A stretch of 64,000 nt of DNA, taken from the NCBI RefSeq assembly GCF_030167915.1, contig NZ_JARGNB010000007.1:248001-312000 (forward strand), written 5' to 3'. The notes under the pieces are model-generated. The model was not told where the DNA came from and did no database searches. It saw only the letters and a list, made by a program, of their open reading frames with translations. Shown here piece by piece: positions 17,346-25,524 of this stretch. The translations under genes and the position numbers were made by a program. The stretch comes from Aquabacterium humicola (GTDB lineage Bacteria; Pseudomonadota; Gammaproteobacteria; Burkholderiales; Burkholderiaceae_C). The stretch's first letter is position 1. The number at the start of each line of letters is the position of its first letter.

Positions 17346-18320
17346 TCACTCCCAGACGAAGGCGGTCGATGCATCGAAGGGATGCGTCGCCTTCCAGTGC
17401 CGCGCGATGTCGATGCGGCGCGTGATCCAGACGCGGTCGTGCGCCTGCACATGGTCGAGGAAACGCTGCAGCGCACGCAGGCGGCCCGGCCGGCCGAGCA
17501 GGCGGCAGTGCATGCCGATGCTCATCATGCTCGGGTGCTCCTCGCCCTCGGCGTAGTGCACGTCGAAGGCATCGCGCAGGTACTCGAAGAACTCGTCGCC
17601 GTGGCTGAACCCCTGCGGCAGCGAGAAGCGCATGTCGTTGCAGTCCAGCGTGTAGGGCACGACGAGCTGCGGTGCGAGCGTGCCGTCGCCCTTCTTCACC
17701 TGCAGCCAGAACGGCAGGTCGTCGCCGTAGTAGTCGCTGTCGTATTCGAGGCCGCCGTGCTCGACGACGAGCCGGCGCGTATTCGGGCTGTCGCGGCCGG
17801 TGTACCAGCCGCGGCCGTGCACGTCGATGCCGCGGCCGCGGGCTTCGGCCGTCAGGCGCTCGATGATCTCGAGGCCGCGCTGCAGGTGCGCGCGCTCGGT
17901 CGCCTCGTCGACGTTCTGGTAATGGATCCAGCGCCAGCCGTGGCAGGCGATCTCGTGGCCGAGCTCGACGAAGGCGGCGGTGACCTCGGGACAGCGCTCG
18001 AGGGCCATCGAGACGCCGAAGATCGTCAGCGGCAGGCGGCGGTTCTCGAATTCGCGCAGGATGCGCCAGACACCGACGCGTGAACCGTACTCGTAGATGC
18101 CTTCCATGCTCAGGTGGCGCGCGGTGTAGGCGGCCGGGCTGAACATCTCCGACAGGAACTGCTCGCTGCCGGCATCGCCGTGCAGCACCGAGTTCTCGCC
18201 GCCTTCTTCGTAATTGAGCACGAACTGCACGGCCACGCGCGCGCGGTTCGGCCAGTGCGGATGCGGCGGGCGACGGCCGTAGCCGTGCAGGTCGCGGGGA
18301 TAGCGGGCAGGGGCGTTCAT
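17346..18320 (-). CDS. puuE: Allantoinase PuuE (polysaccharide-deacetylase fold)
   Basis: This 324-residue protein is the metal-light allantoinase that hydrolyses allantoin to allantoate. It starts PRDLHGYGRRPPHPHWPNRA, has FVLNYEEGGENS and the deacetylase segment GHEIACHGWRWIHYQ, and ends with SIGMHCRLLGRPGRL. All are characteristic of PuuE rather than of the amidohydrolase-type AllB. Its length is normal for the family. The gene follows the GntR regulator by ten bases and precedes the UraD-AllC fusion by six bases on the same strand. Regulator, allantoinase and later enzymes therefore form one transcription unit led by the GntR gene and its operator. Confidence 0.95.
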   Translation of the reverse strand: MNAPARYPRDLHGYGRRPPHPHWPNRARVAVQFVLNYEEGGENSVLHGDAGSEQFLSEMFSPAAYTARHLSMEGIYEYGSRVGVWRILREFENRRLPLTIFGVSMALERCPEVTAAFVELGHEIACHGWRWIHYQNVDEATERAHLQRGLEIIERLTAEARGRGIDVHGRGWYTGRDSPNTRRLVVEHGGLEYDSDYYGDDLPFWLQVKKGDGTLAPQLVVPYTLDCNDMRFSLPQGFSHGDEFFEYLRDAFDVHYAEGEEHPSMMSIGMHCRLLGRPGRLRALQRFLDHVQAHDRVWITRRIDIARHWKATHPFDASTAFVWE

Positions 18321-18330
18321 CGTGGGCGAT

Positions 18331-19110
18331 TCACTCGGCGGAAGGACGCAGCACCGATTCGAGGTCGGGTGTGCGCGGATCGAGGTGCAGGTTGCGCTCG
18401 ACGCTGTGCAGGTGCTGTTCCATCAGGCGCACCGCGGCGCGCGCGTCGCGGCGTTCGAGCGCATCGACGATCGCGACGTGTTCGTCCTGCGAGGCTTCGG
18501 CCGAATGCGAGGACTGGTACATCAGCGAGATCAGCGACGAGCGCGATAGCAGGTCGGCGAGCAGTTGCGCGAGCACCTCGTTGCCTAGCATGCGCGCGAG
18601 CACCACGTGGAAGTCGGCCAGCAGGCGCGTGCGGCCCGGCACGTCGGTGCGGCCGATGGCGTCGCGCTCCTGGCGCAGGTGGACGCGCAGCTCGGCGATC
18701 TGCGCATCGGTGATGCGCGCGCAGAGCTGGCGCACCGCGGCGGCCTCGAGCATCGCGCGCACCTCGTAGACCTGGCGCGCCTCGTCGACGCTGGGCGTGG
18801 CGACGAAGGCGCCGCGCGCGGGCTCCAGCGTCACCAGGTGGTCGCGGCTCAACTGGTTCAGCGCCTGGCGCACGATGGTGCGCGAGACCTGGAAGATGTC
18901 GGCGATCTTCTGCTCGGCGAGCTTGGTGCCGGGCATCAGCCGGCGCTCGACGATCGCGGTGGTGATCGATTCGACGATGCGCTCCGTGCTGCTGGCGGGC
19001 GGATCGTCCGGCGGCGCCGCGGCGCGGGTGCCGGCGCGGACGGCGGCATCGCGAGGAGTGGCGCGCGGCGTGGGGCGGATGACCTTCAGGTTGGCGCGGC
19101 TGCGCGGCAT
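18331..19110 (-). CDS. GntR (FCD/FadR-type) regulator of the purine cluster
   Basis: This 259-residue protein has an N-terminal winged helix (residues about 40-105, with KIADIFQVSRTIVRQALNQL) and a C-terminal FCD ligand-binding domain with metal-site residues typical of this class (LADFHVVLARML, QDEHVAIVDALE). A 35-residue basic, Ala/Pro-rich tail precedes the DNA-binding domain. The start at 19110 is the first ATG in frame after the operator region. It is divergent from uraH across 87 bases that hold the GTGTATACAC palindrome, and the same palindrome precedes puuD. This suggests that the protein autoregulates and controls both halves of the cluster. The effector, possibly urate or allantoin, is not shown. 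Confidence 0.9.
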   Translation of the reverse strand: MPRSRANLKVIRPTPRATPRDAAVRAGTRAAAPPDDPPASSTERIVESITTAIVERRLMPGTKLAEQKIADIFQVSRTIVRQALNQLSRDHLVTLEPARGAFVATPSVDEARQVYEVRAMLEAAAVRQLCARITDAQIAELRVHLRQERDAIGRTDVPGRTRLLADFHVVLARMLGNEVLAQLLADLLSRSSLISLMYQSSHSAEASQDEHVAIVDALERRDARAAVRLMEQHLHSVERNLHLDPRTPDLESVLRPSAE

Positions 19111-19143
19111 TGTCGGCGGACCTGGGTTGACGTGTATTCGCGA

Positions 19144-19153
19144 GTGTATACAC
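19144..19153. promoter_or_regulatory. Putative GntR operator, copy 1 (uraH/gntR divergent promoter)
   Basis: GTGTATACAC is a perfect 10-bp palindrome followed by TTT, with a half-like GTGTAT twelve bases upstream at 19132-19137. FadR-type GntR regulators commonly bind sites built on a T-A-T-A-centred palindrome. It lies between the divergent starts of gntR and uraH, where repression of both is possible. Copy 2 has the identical 13-base stretch including the TTT. Confidence 0.7.
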
Positions 19154-19197
19154 TTTGGGTCGTCGTGCAAGCGCACTTTCCCTTCGACGAGTCTTCC

Positions 19198-19554
19198 ATG
19201 GGCCACCTGAGCACCCACGTCCTCGACACGATGAACGGCTGCCCGGCCGCCGGCATGACCGTGACGCTGCAGCGCGTGCACGGCGACCGCGCCGAGACGA
19301 TCAAGCGCATCGTGCTGAATGCCGATGGCCGCAACGACGGCGGTCCGCTGCTCGATGCGGCAGCGATGGCCACTGGGCGCTATCGCCTGTTGTTCGAGGT
19401 GGCGTCGTACTTCCGCGCCCGCGGCGTGGTGCTGCCGGAGCCGCCGTTCATCGACGAGGTGCCGCTGGACTTCGGCATCGCCGACGCCGCCGGCCACTAC
19501 CACGTGCCGCTGCTGGTCAGCCCCTGGGCGTATTCGACCTACCGCGGGTCCTGA
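19198..19554 (+). CDS. uraH: 5-hydroxyisourate hydrolase (transthyretin-like)
   Basis: This 118-residue enzyme hydrolyses 5-hydroxyisourate, the first product of urate oxidation, to OHCU. The family hallmarks are the N-terminal LSTHVLDTMNGCPA and the C-terminal tetrapeptide-like YSTYRGS. The histidines in HVLD and AGHYHVPLL and the arginine in GRYRLLF are the expected active-site residues. The length is typical for a cytosolic UraH without signal peptide. It is divergent from the gntR-puuE-uraD/allC operon. It is convergent with a pilin-like gene that begins nowhere near the pathway. Confidence 0.95.
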   Translation: MGHLSTHVLDTMNGCPAAGMTVTLQRVHGDRAETIKRIVLNADGRNDGGPLLDAAAMATGRYRLLFEVASYFRARGVVLPEPPFIDEVPLDFGIADAAGHYHVPLLVSPWAYSTYRGS

Positions 19555-19565
19555 ACCCCTGCGGC

Positions 19566-20060
19566 TCAACTGCCGGCGCGGCAGTTCAGCGGCAGCACGC
19601 CGGCGGGCACGTCCGTGCGGTCGACGCCGCGCAGCGTCATCTTGCCGGGCGCGCTCGCATGGCCGCAGACCCAGCTCACCGGCACCACCGGTGCATCGGC
19701 GACGACCGCCGGCCGCAGCGTGAGCGTGCGGCCGTGGATCTGGCCATCGGCCTTGTTGCCCAGGCGCAGATGGATCGCGCCGTTCTCGACGCTCATCGAC
19801 GACACGTAGGTCGCCATCACCTGGTCGGGCGCCGGCAGGCCGATGCTGGCGTTGTCGACGGGCAGCTCGCGGCGGGCGCTCCATGCGGCACCGATCGGGC
19901 CCTTGGCGATGTCGGCCAGCTTCGCGGCCTCGACGATCTGGCCGCGCACATGGCCGCTGCGCAGGCTCGGCAGCGCCAGGGTCGCCAGGATCGCGATGAT
20001 CGCGATGACCGCCATCAGCTCGAGCAGCGTGAATCCTCGGTTGCGCAGGGGCCGCGTCAT
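19566..20060 (-). CDS. Type IV pilin / pseudopilin-like protein (FimT/GspH type)
   Basis: This 164-residue protein begins with a classic prepilin leader, RNRGFTLLELMAVIAIIAIL, where the prepilin peptidase would cut before Phe and methylate it. The rest is an unidentified soluble domain with two cysteines near the C-terminus. Short length and single copy suggest a minor pilin or pseudopilin. No secretion or pilus assembly gene is nearby, and the gene lies inside the purine catabolic cluster, eleven bases from the uraH stop in convergent orientation. An ATG at 20069 would add three residues. Its promoter region is shared with that of puuD. Confidence 0.85.
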   Translation of the reverse strand: MTRPLRNRGFTLLELMAVIAIIAILATLALPSLRSGHVRGQIVEAAKLADIAKGPIGAAWSARRELPVDNASIGLPAPDQVMATYVSSMSVENGAIHLRLGNKADGQIHGRTLTLRPAVVADAPVVPVSWVCGHASAPGKMTLRGVDRTDVPAGVLPLNCRAGS

Positions 20061-20143
20061 GCCGCGCATTCTGGCGAAGCGCGGACACAGCGGCGCTGCG
20101 GCGTGGTGACCAAGGGTTTGCACCAAGATCGGTGTGCACCAAC

Positions 20144-20153
20144 GTGTATACAC
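20144..20153. promoter_or_regulatory. Putative GntR operator, copy 2 (puuD promoter region)
   Basis: GTGTATACAC followed by TTT is identical to copy 1, about 140 bases before the puuD start and about 85 bases before the pilin-like start on the opposite strand. A second short palindrome, GGTGTGCACC, lies just upstream at 20131-20140. The pair of sites links puuD to the gntR-controlled operon. Confidence 0.68.
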
Positions 20154-20236
20154 TTTCAGAACGTCGCCGCGGAGCTCGTGCGGTCCCTCCGGCCGCCGGT
20201 CGCGACGTTCACTCCTCACAGAGCCCGCTGTGGTGA

Positions 20237-20270
20237 GGGGAAAGTGCAGCAGACTCGCTGCACTTTCCTC
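20237..20270 (+). promoter_or_regulatory. Strong hairpin in the puuD 5' untranslated region
   Basis: GGAAAGTGCAGC at 20239-20250 and GCTGCACTTTCC at 20257-20268 form a 12-bp perfect stem around the six-base loop AGACTC. It can be extended by one G-T and one G-C pair. It ends 23 bases before the puuD start codon and is not followed by a U tract. It could protect the mRNA, slow initiation or be a bound site; the role is unknown. Confidence 0.55.
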
Positions 20271-20293
20271 CGATGCGATGTGAGTGAGAAGCG

Positions 20294-21499
20294 ATGGATG
20301 CCTACCTGCTCGATTGGGCCAACCTGCTGTTGCGCTGGGCCCATGTCATCACGGCGATTGCCTGGATCGGCTCGTCGTTCTATTTCGTCTTCCTCGACAA
20401 CAGCCTGACGCCGCCGACCGCGCCCGACCTGAAGCAGAAAGGCGTCGACGGCGAGCTGTGGGCCGTGCACGGCGGCGGCTTCTACCACCCGCAGAAGTAC
20501 CTCGTCGCGCCGAAGACGCTGCCCGAGCACCTGCACTGGTTCTACTGGGAGAGCTACTCCACCTGGCTCACCGGGTTCGGCCTGTTCACGGTGCTGTACC
20601 TGTTCAACGCCGGCAGCTTCCTGGTCGACAAGAGCGTGCACGACTGGTCGCCCGGCGCGGCGATCGGCGCCGCGCTGGGTTTCCTGGCGGCGTTCTGGCT
20701 GGTCTACGACGCGATCTGCCGCGCCTTCGGCCAGAAGCCCAACGGCGACCGCATCGTCGCGTTCGGCGTGCTGGTGTTCGTGGTCTTCGCGTCGTGGCTG
20801 GCCTGCCAGCTCTTCGCCGGGCGTGCGGCCTTCCTGCTGGTCGGCGCGATGCTGGCCACCGCGATGAGCGCGAATGTCTTCTTCTGGATCATTCCCGGCC
20901 AGCGCACGGTCGTCGCGCAGATGAAGGCCGGCCAGCCGGTCGATCCGATCCACGGCCAGCGCGCCAAGCAGCGCAGCGTGCACAACACCTACTTCACGCT
21001 GCCGGTGCTGATCGCGATGCTGTCCAACCACTACGGCTGGCTGTACCAGGGCGCGAACAACTGGCTGGTGCTGGTGCTGCTGATGCTGGCCGGGGCGCTG
21101 ATCCGCCACAGCTTCGTCGCGCGGCACAAGGCGCTGGTGCAGGACAAGCGCGTGCCGTGGGAGCACGCCGTCGGCGGCACCGTGGTGCTGGTGGCCCTCG
21201 CGCTCTGGCTCGCCCCCCCGCCACCGTCCGCCGCGCAGCAGGCCGCCGCCGCGAAGCCCGTCGTCTTCGGCGAGGTCAAGGCGGTGATCGACCAGCGCTG
21301 CGCGATGTGCCACAACGCGCAGTTGCAGCAGAAGAACGTCGCACTGCACACGCCCGAGCTGGTCAAGCAGCATGCGCAGCAGGTCTACCAGCAGGCGGCC
21401 GTGCTCAAGCTGATGCCGCTGAACAACGCGACGCAGATCACCGATGCCGAGCGCACGCTGATCAAGCGCTGGTTCGAAGCCGGAGCGCCGCTGAACTGA
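20294..21499 (+). CDS. puuD: Urate hydroxylase PuuD (membrane urate oxidase with cytochrome c domain)
   Basis: This 401-residue membrane protein oxidises urate to 5-hydroxyisourate and passes electrons to a respiratory cytochrome rather than to oxygen. About eight hydrophobic segments fill residues 1-310, beginning WAHVITAIAWIGSSFYFVFL, with conserved histidines on both faces. The C-terminal domain is a small cytochrome c with the haem site CAMCH near residue 335 and the Met ligand region LKLMPLNNATQIT. Domain order and length match known PuuD proteins. GTGAGAAG precedes the ATG. An operator and a strong hairpin lie upstream, and the urate permease gene follows about 100 bases downstream. Confidence 0.95.
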   Translation: MDAYLLDWANLLLRWAHVITAIAWIGSSFYFVFLDNSLTPPTAPDLKQKGVDGELWAVHGGGFYHPQKYLVAPKTLPEHLHWFYWESYSTWLTGFGLFTVLYLFNAGSFLVDKSVHDWSPGAAIGAALGFLAAFWLVYDAICRAFGQKPNGDRIVAFGVLVFVVFASWLACQLFAGRAAFLLVGAMLATAMSANVFFWIIPGQRTVVAQMKAGQPVDPIHGQRAKQRSVHNTYFTLPVLIAMLSNHYGWLYQGANNWLVLVLLMLAGALIRHSFVARHKALVQDKRVPWEHAVGGTVVLVALALWLAPPPPSAAQQAAAAKPVVFGEVKAVIDQRCAMCHNAQLQQKNVALHTPELVKQHAQQVYQQAAVLKLMPLNNATQITDAERTLIKRWFEAGAPLN

Positions 21500-21597
21500 C
21501 GTTTCTCCACCGCCGCTTTCGCCCGCGGCGGTGACGTGCGCGGGCCGGGCGGAGCCTTGCCTGTGATTGCCTCCACCAGCCCACGAGGAGCCCCGCG

Positions 21598-22971
21598 ATG
21601 AACACGACGATCCCCACCGTGCACCCCGTCGACGAACGATTGCCCGCGGGCCGGCTCGCGGCGCTCGGCCTGCAGCACGTGCTGGTGATGTATGCCGGCG
21701 CGATCGCGGTGCCGCTGATCATCGGCCGCGCGCTGAAGCTGTCGCCGGAACAGGTCGCGCTGCTGATCTCGGCGGACCTCTTCTGCTGCGGGCTCGTCAC
21801 GCTGGTGCAGGCGCTCGGCATGACCCGCTGGTTCGGCATCCGCCTGCCGGTGATGATGGGCGTGACCTTCGCGGCCGTCGGCCCGATGGTGGCGATGGCC
21901 AATGCGAATCCCGGCACCGCAGGCGCGCAGGCGATCTTCGGCGCCATCATTGGCGCCGGCGTGCTGTCGATGTTAATCGCGCCGGTGATCGGGCGGCTGC
22001 TGCGCTTCTTCCCGCCGGTGGTCACCGGCACCATCATCGCGGTGATCGGCATCAGCCTGATGCGCGTGGGCATCGGCTGGGCGCTGGGCGGGCCGGCGAA
22101 TTCGACGAACCCGAACTACGGCGCGCTCGACAACCTGGCCGTCGCCGGCTTCGTGCTCGCCGCGATCCTCTTGATCGCCAAGCTCGGCCGCGGCTTCATC
22201 GCCAACATCTCGGTGCTGCTGGGCATCGTGCTGGGCTGCGCGGTGGCGGCGGGTCTCGGCAAGATGGGCTTCGAGAAGGTTGCGCAGGCCCGCTGGTTCG
22301 ATGTCATCACGCCGTTCGCCTTCGGCACCCCGACCTTCGACCCGGTGCTGATCCTGACGATGACGCTGGTGATGGTGGTCGTGATGATCGAGTCGACCGG
22401 CATGTTCCTCGCGTTGTCGGACATCACCGCGAAGCCGCTGACGCCCCGCGAGCTCACCGCCGGCCTGCGCACCGACGGCCTGGGCACGCTGATCGGCGGC
22501 ATCTTCAATACCTTCCCGTACACCAGCTTCTCGCAGAACGTCGGCCTGGTCGGCGTGACCGGCGTGCGCAGCCGCTTCGTCTGCGTCGCCGCCGGCGTGA
22601 TCATGATCGTGCTCGGGCTGCTGCCGAAGATGGCGGCGCTGGTCGAATCGGTGCCCACCTTCGTGCTCGGCGGCGCGGGCCTGGTGATGTTCGGCATGGT
22701 CGCGGCCACCGGCATCCGCATCCTGTCGGCCGTGGACTTCCGCGGCCAGCGCAACAACCTCTACATCGTGGCGGTGTCCATCGGCTTCGGCATGCTGCCG
22801 CTGGTGGCGCCGCGCTGGATGAACCAGATGCCGCATGCGCTGCACCCGCTGCTGGAGTCGGGCATCCTGCTGGCGAGCCTGAGTGCCGTTGCGCTCAACC
22901 TGTTCTTCAACGGCGGCCGTGCGGACGAACGTGCGGCGGTCGAGGCGGCGAAGACGGCGGAAGCGCACTGA
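21598..22971 (+). CDS. NCS2 nucleobase:cation symporter, probable urate permease
   Basis: This 457-residue transporter has about 12-14 membrane segments and the NCS2 signatures: the short LQHVLVMYAGAIAVPLIIG near the N-terminus, the FTPTFDPV/VESTG segment and the QNVGLVGVTGVRSR motif with the conserved Gln and Asn-type position. The motif form VGVTGVRSR resembles urate/xanthine carriers such as UacT or PucJ rather than uracil carriers. Its place after puuD supports uptake of urate by proton symport. GAGGAG lies about eight bases before the ATG. The stop codon falls in the first copy of a GC-rich 27-bp repeat. Confidence 0.92.
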   Translation: MNTTIPTVHPVDERLPAGRLAALGLQHVLVMYAGAIAVPLIIGRALKLSPEQVALLISADLFCCGLVTLVQALGMTRWFGIRLPVMMGVTFAAVGPMVAMANANPGTAGAQAIFGAIIGAGVLSMLIAPVIGRLLRFFPPVVTGTIIAVIGISLMRVGIGWALGGPANSTNPNYGALDNLAVAGFVLAAILLIAKLGRGFIANISVLLGIVLGCAVAAGLGKMGFEKVAQARWFDVITPFAFGTPTFDPVLILTMTLVMVVVMIESTGMFLALSDITAKPLTPRELTAGLRTDGLGTLIGGIFNTFPYTSFSQNVGLVGVTGVRSRFVCVAAGVIMIVLGLLPKMAALVESVPTFVLGGAGLVMFGMVAATGIRILSAVDFRGQRNNLYIVAVSIGFGMLPLVAPRWMNQMPHALHPLLESGILLASLSAVALNLFFNGGRADERAAVEAAKTAEAH

Positions 22972-23006
22972 GCGCGCGAAGCGGCCGAAGCGCGCTGAGC
23001 GCGCGA
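22961..23006 (+). repeat. Two near-identical 19-bp repeats with palindromic core after the permease
   Basis: AAGCGCACTGAGCGCGCGA (22961-22979) and AAGCGCGCTGAGCGCGCGA (22988-23006) differ at one base, with a 27-bp period. The second copy contains the inverted repeat GCGCGC-TGA-GCGCGC. The first copy holds the permease stop codon. The pair could form terminator-like hairpins but lacks a T run. Confidence 0.6.
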
Positions 23007-23068
23007 GTGGCCGACGCGCATTGTTCAGAATCGCGGGTCCCGCCACCACCGCCGACCGAGGCCCGCCG

Positions 23069-23296
23069 ATGCCCACCATCCACGTCGAACTGTTCGAAGG
23101 CCGCACTCCCTTGCAGAAGGCCGCGCTGGCGAAGGAGCTCACCGAGGCCTGCGTGCGTGTGCTCGGCGGCAGCCCCGACAGCATCGACGTGATCTTCCGG
23201 GACGTCGCGCGCCACGACTGGGCGACCGGCGGCACCCTGTGGAGCGAGCGCGCCGCGCCGGCGCCCGCCGCCGGAGCCGGCGGCAGCTCGAGCTGA
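23069..23296 (+). CDS. 4-oxalocrotonate tautomerase family enzyme
   Basis: This 75-residue protein starts MPTIHVELFEGRT, so Pro2 becomes the N-terminal catalytic proline after removal of Met. An arginine follows at the usual position in the active site (FRDVARHDWATGG). These small hexameric enzymes carry out keto-enol tautomerisation of unsaturated acids. The C-terminal Ala/Gly/Ser tail is longer than in the core family. It lies about 100 bases after the urate permease and upstream of dctA; no substrate can be assigned from context. Confidence 0.85.
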   Translation: MPTIHVELFEGRTPLQKAALAKELTEACVRVLGGSPDSIDVIFRDVARHDWATGGTLWSERAAPAPAAGAGGSSS

Positions 23297-23438
23297 GGCT
23301 CGAGCCGCCGCGTCCGGCCCGACGCTCCCGCGCCCCCGCCGGCGCGATTGCGTCCGTTTGCTGCAGCACTGACCTCCGCGCCCCGACGCAATCCCGGGGG
23401 TAATCCCCAGGCTCCCGGGCAGAACCATTGCCTACATT

Positions 23439-23452
23439 GCTTGCATACAAGC
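23439..23452. promoter_or_regulatory. Putative GntR-type operator before dctA
   Basis: GCTTG-CATA-CAAGC is an inverted repeat containing TTGCATACAA, close to the TTGTATACAA-like sites recognised by FadR-type GntR regulators. It lies about 40 bases before the dctA start, and a GntR gene is the next gene downstream of dctA. The assignment is inference. Confidence 0.4.
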
Positions 23453-23492
23453 TTGTGGTTCAGTTGTCCTCGTTTCGGCCCGGAGGTGGTCC

Positions 23493-24826
23493 ATGCCCCG
23501 TTTCCTGCGTTCCCTGTTCGGCCAGGTCGTGCTGGCGCTGTTGATCGGCGTTGCGCTCGGCTTCGCGATGCCGGATCTCGCGATCAAGCTCAAGCCGCTC
23601 GGCGACGGCTTCATCAAGCTGGTGAAGATGCTGATCCCGGTGCTGGTGTTCTGCGTCGTCGTGCACGGCATTGCCGGCGCGGGCGACCCAAGCGCGTCGG
23701 CCGCGTCGGCGTCAAGGCGCTGATCTATTTCGAGGCGGTGACCACCGTCGCGCTGATGCTCGGCCTGCTGCTGGCGTTCTGGTTCCAGCCCGGCGTCGGC
23801 ATGAACGTCGACCCGGCGACGCTCGATGCCAAGGCGATGGCCGTCTATGCGGACAACGCCGGCAAGCTGACCTCCGGCGGCACGGTCGACTTCCTGATGA
23901 AGCTGATCCCGACGACCGTGGTCTCGGCCTTCGCCACCGGCGACGTGCTGCAGGTGCTGCTGTTCGCGGTGATCTTCGGCTGCGCGCTGGCACTGGTCGG
24001 CGAGCGCGGCGCGCCGGTCGCGAACTTCATCGACACGCTGTCCCAGGTGCTGTTCAAGACCATGGGCCTGATCATCCGCCTCGCGCCGCTGGGCGTGCTG
24101 GGCGCCATCGCCTTCACCGTCGGCAAGTACGGGCTCGGGTCGCTGAAGCAGCTGGGCATGCTGGTGCTGCTGTTCTACGGCGCGGTGCTGATCTTCGTCT
24201 TCGGCGTGCTCGGGCTGATCATGCGGCTCGCCGGCTTCTCGCTGTGGAAGTTCCTGAAGTACCTGCGCGAGGAGCTCGCGGTGGTGTTCGCCACCACCTC
24301 CAGCGACAGCGTGCTGCCGCAGGTGATGGCCAAGCTGCGCCGCATGGGCGTGCGCGACTCCACCGTCGGCCTGGTGATCCCCACCGGCTACTCGTTCAAC
24401 CTCGACGCGTTCTCGATCTACATCACGCTGGCGGCGGTGTTCATCGCGCAGGCCACCAACACGCCGATCTCGATGACCGACCTGCTGACCATCCTCGCGG
24501 TGTCGCTGATCACCAGCAAGGGCGCGCACGGCGTGCCGGGCTCGGCGATCGTCGTGCTCGCCGCCACCTTGCAGGCGATCCCCGCGATCCCGGCGATCGG
24601 CCTCGTGCTGGTGCTGTCGGTCGACTGGTTCATGGGCATCGCGCGCGCGCTGGGCAACCTGATCGGCAACTGCGTCGCGACGGTGGCCATCGCCGCCTGG
24701 GAGGGCGACGTCGACCGCGAGCGCGCGCACGCGGTGCTCGACGGGCGCGCGGCGCCGGCCGAGGATGAAACGATCGACGCGGCCGACGTGCCCGCGCTGC
24801 CGCTGAGCGCCGCGGCCAAGGCTTGA
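23493..24826 (+). pseudogene. dctA: C4-dicarboxylate transporter DctA, broken by a one-base frameshift
   Basis: The two parts of a DctA-type dicarboxylate:cation symporter lie in different frames. The first 65 or so codons ([19 protein letters not shown] ... [11 protein letters not shown]) run into a stop at 23721-23723. The remaining sequence, from [16 protein letters not shown] to the C-terminus, continues in the next frame. Family alignment expects a hydrophobic residue and then [11 protein letters not shown] after GAGD. This is restored if one base is added at about 23688-23690 (gacC_CAAGCGCGTC). The restored protein is about 444 residues, normal for DctA, with SSSD-type GYSFNLDAF and other substrate motifs intact. 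The rest shows no decay, so it is a recent mutation or a sequencing error. GGAGGTG sits before the ATG. Confidence 0.88.
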
Positions 24827-24840
24827 GTCATGATCTGGTG

Positions 24841-25524
24841 ATGATCTCGACCCAGTCCGACATCGCGCAGCGCGTCGTCGAAGCGATCCTCGCGCAGAAG
24901 CTCAAGCCGGGTGAACGCCTCGGCGAGCAGGAACTCGCGGACCTCTTCGGCGTCAGCCGCACGCTGGTGCGCGAGGCGCTGATGCAGCTGCAGGCGCGCG
25001 GCTTCGTCGAGGTGCGCTCGCGCAAGGGCTGGTACGTCGTCGAGCCGTCGATTGACGAGGCGCGGGATGCCTTCGCGGCGCGCCGCGCGGTCGAAGGCGG
25101 CATGCTCCGGCAGTGCGAGGGGCGGCCGCTGCAGTCGGTGCTGAAGCGCCTGAAGGCCCACATCCGCGACGAGCGCGCGGCGGTCGATGGCGCCGATGCC
25201 GCGACGCGCGCCTTCGTGCTGGCCGACTTCCATGTCTGCCTCGCCGAATCGCTCGGCCACCGCGTGCTCGCCGACATGCTGCGCGACCTGACCGCGCGCA
25301 CCACGCTGGTCGCCACGCTCTACCAGAGCACGCACGACGCCCGCGCGTCCTGCGCCGACCATGCGCGCATCGTCGCGGCGCTCGAAGCCGGCGACCTGGC
25401 CGGCGCGGAGGCGCTGATGCTCGAGCACATCGGCACCGTCGAGTCCGCGCTCGGCCAGTCCATCGCCGAGCGTGCCGATCCGCGCGAACGCCTGCGCGCG
25501 ACGCTGGCGCCGGTGGAACGGTGA
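24841..25524 (+). CDS. GntR (FCD/FadR-type) regulator, probably of dctA
   Basis: This protein of about 227 residues has a GntR winged helix (ELADLFGVSRTLVREALMQL, residues 30-60) and an FCD domain with the metal-binding histidine pattern (LADFHVCLAESLGH, ADHARIVAALE). It begins within 15 bases of the dctA stop. An upstream TTG at 24823 overlaps that stop, so coupling to dctA is likely. Because FCD regulators often sense small acids, it probably responds to a dicarboxylate or a related acid. A candidate operator is TTGCATACAA before dctA. It is a different protein from the purine-cluster GntR, and it overlaps the following GrpB gene by four bases. Confidence 0.87.
   Translation: MISTQSDIAQRVVEAILAQKLKPGERLGEQELADLFGVSRTLVREALMQLQARGFVEVRSRKGWYVVEPSIDEARDAFAARRAVEGGMLRQCEGRPLQSVLKRLKAHIRDERAAVDGADAATRAFVLADFHVCLAESLGHRVLADMLRDLTARTTLVATLYQSTHDARASCADHARIVAALEAGDLAGAEALMLEHIGTVESALGQSIAERADPRERLRATLAPVER

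Noticed and set aside
20118-20152. Sigma-70 promoter with TTGCAC and TATACA before puuD
   Set aside because: The spacer would be 23 bases, too long for a working promoter, although TATACA could still be part of another -10.
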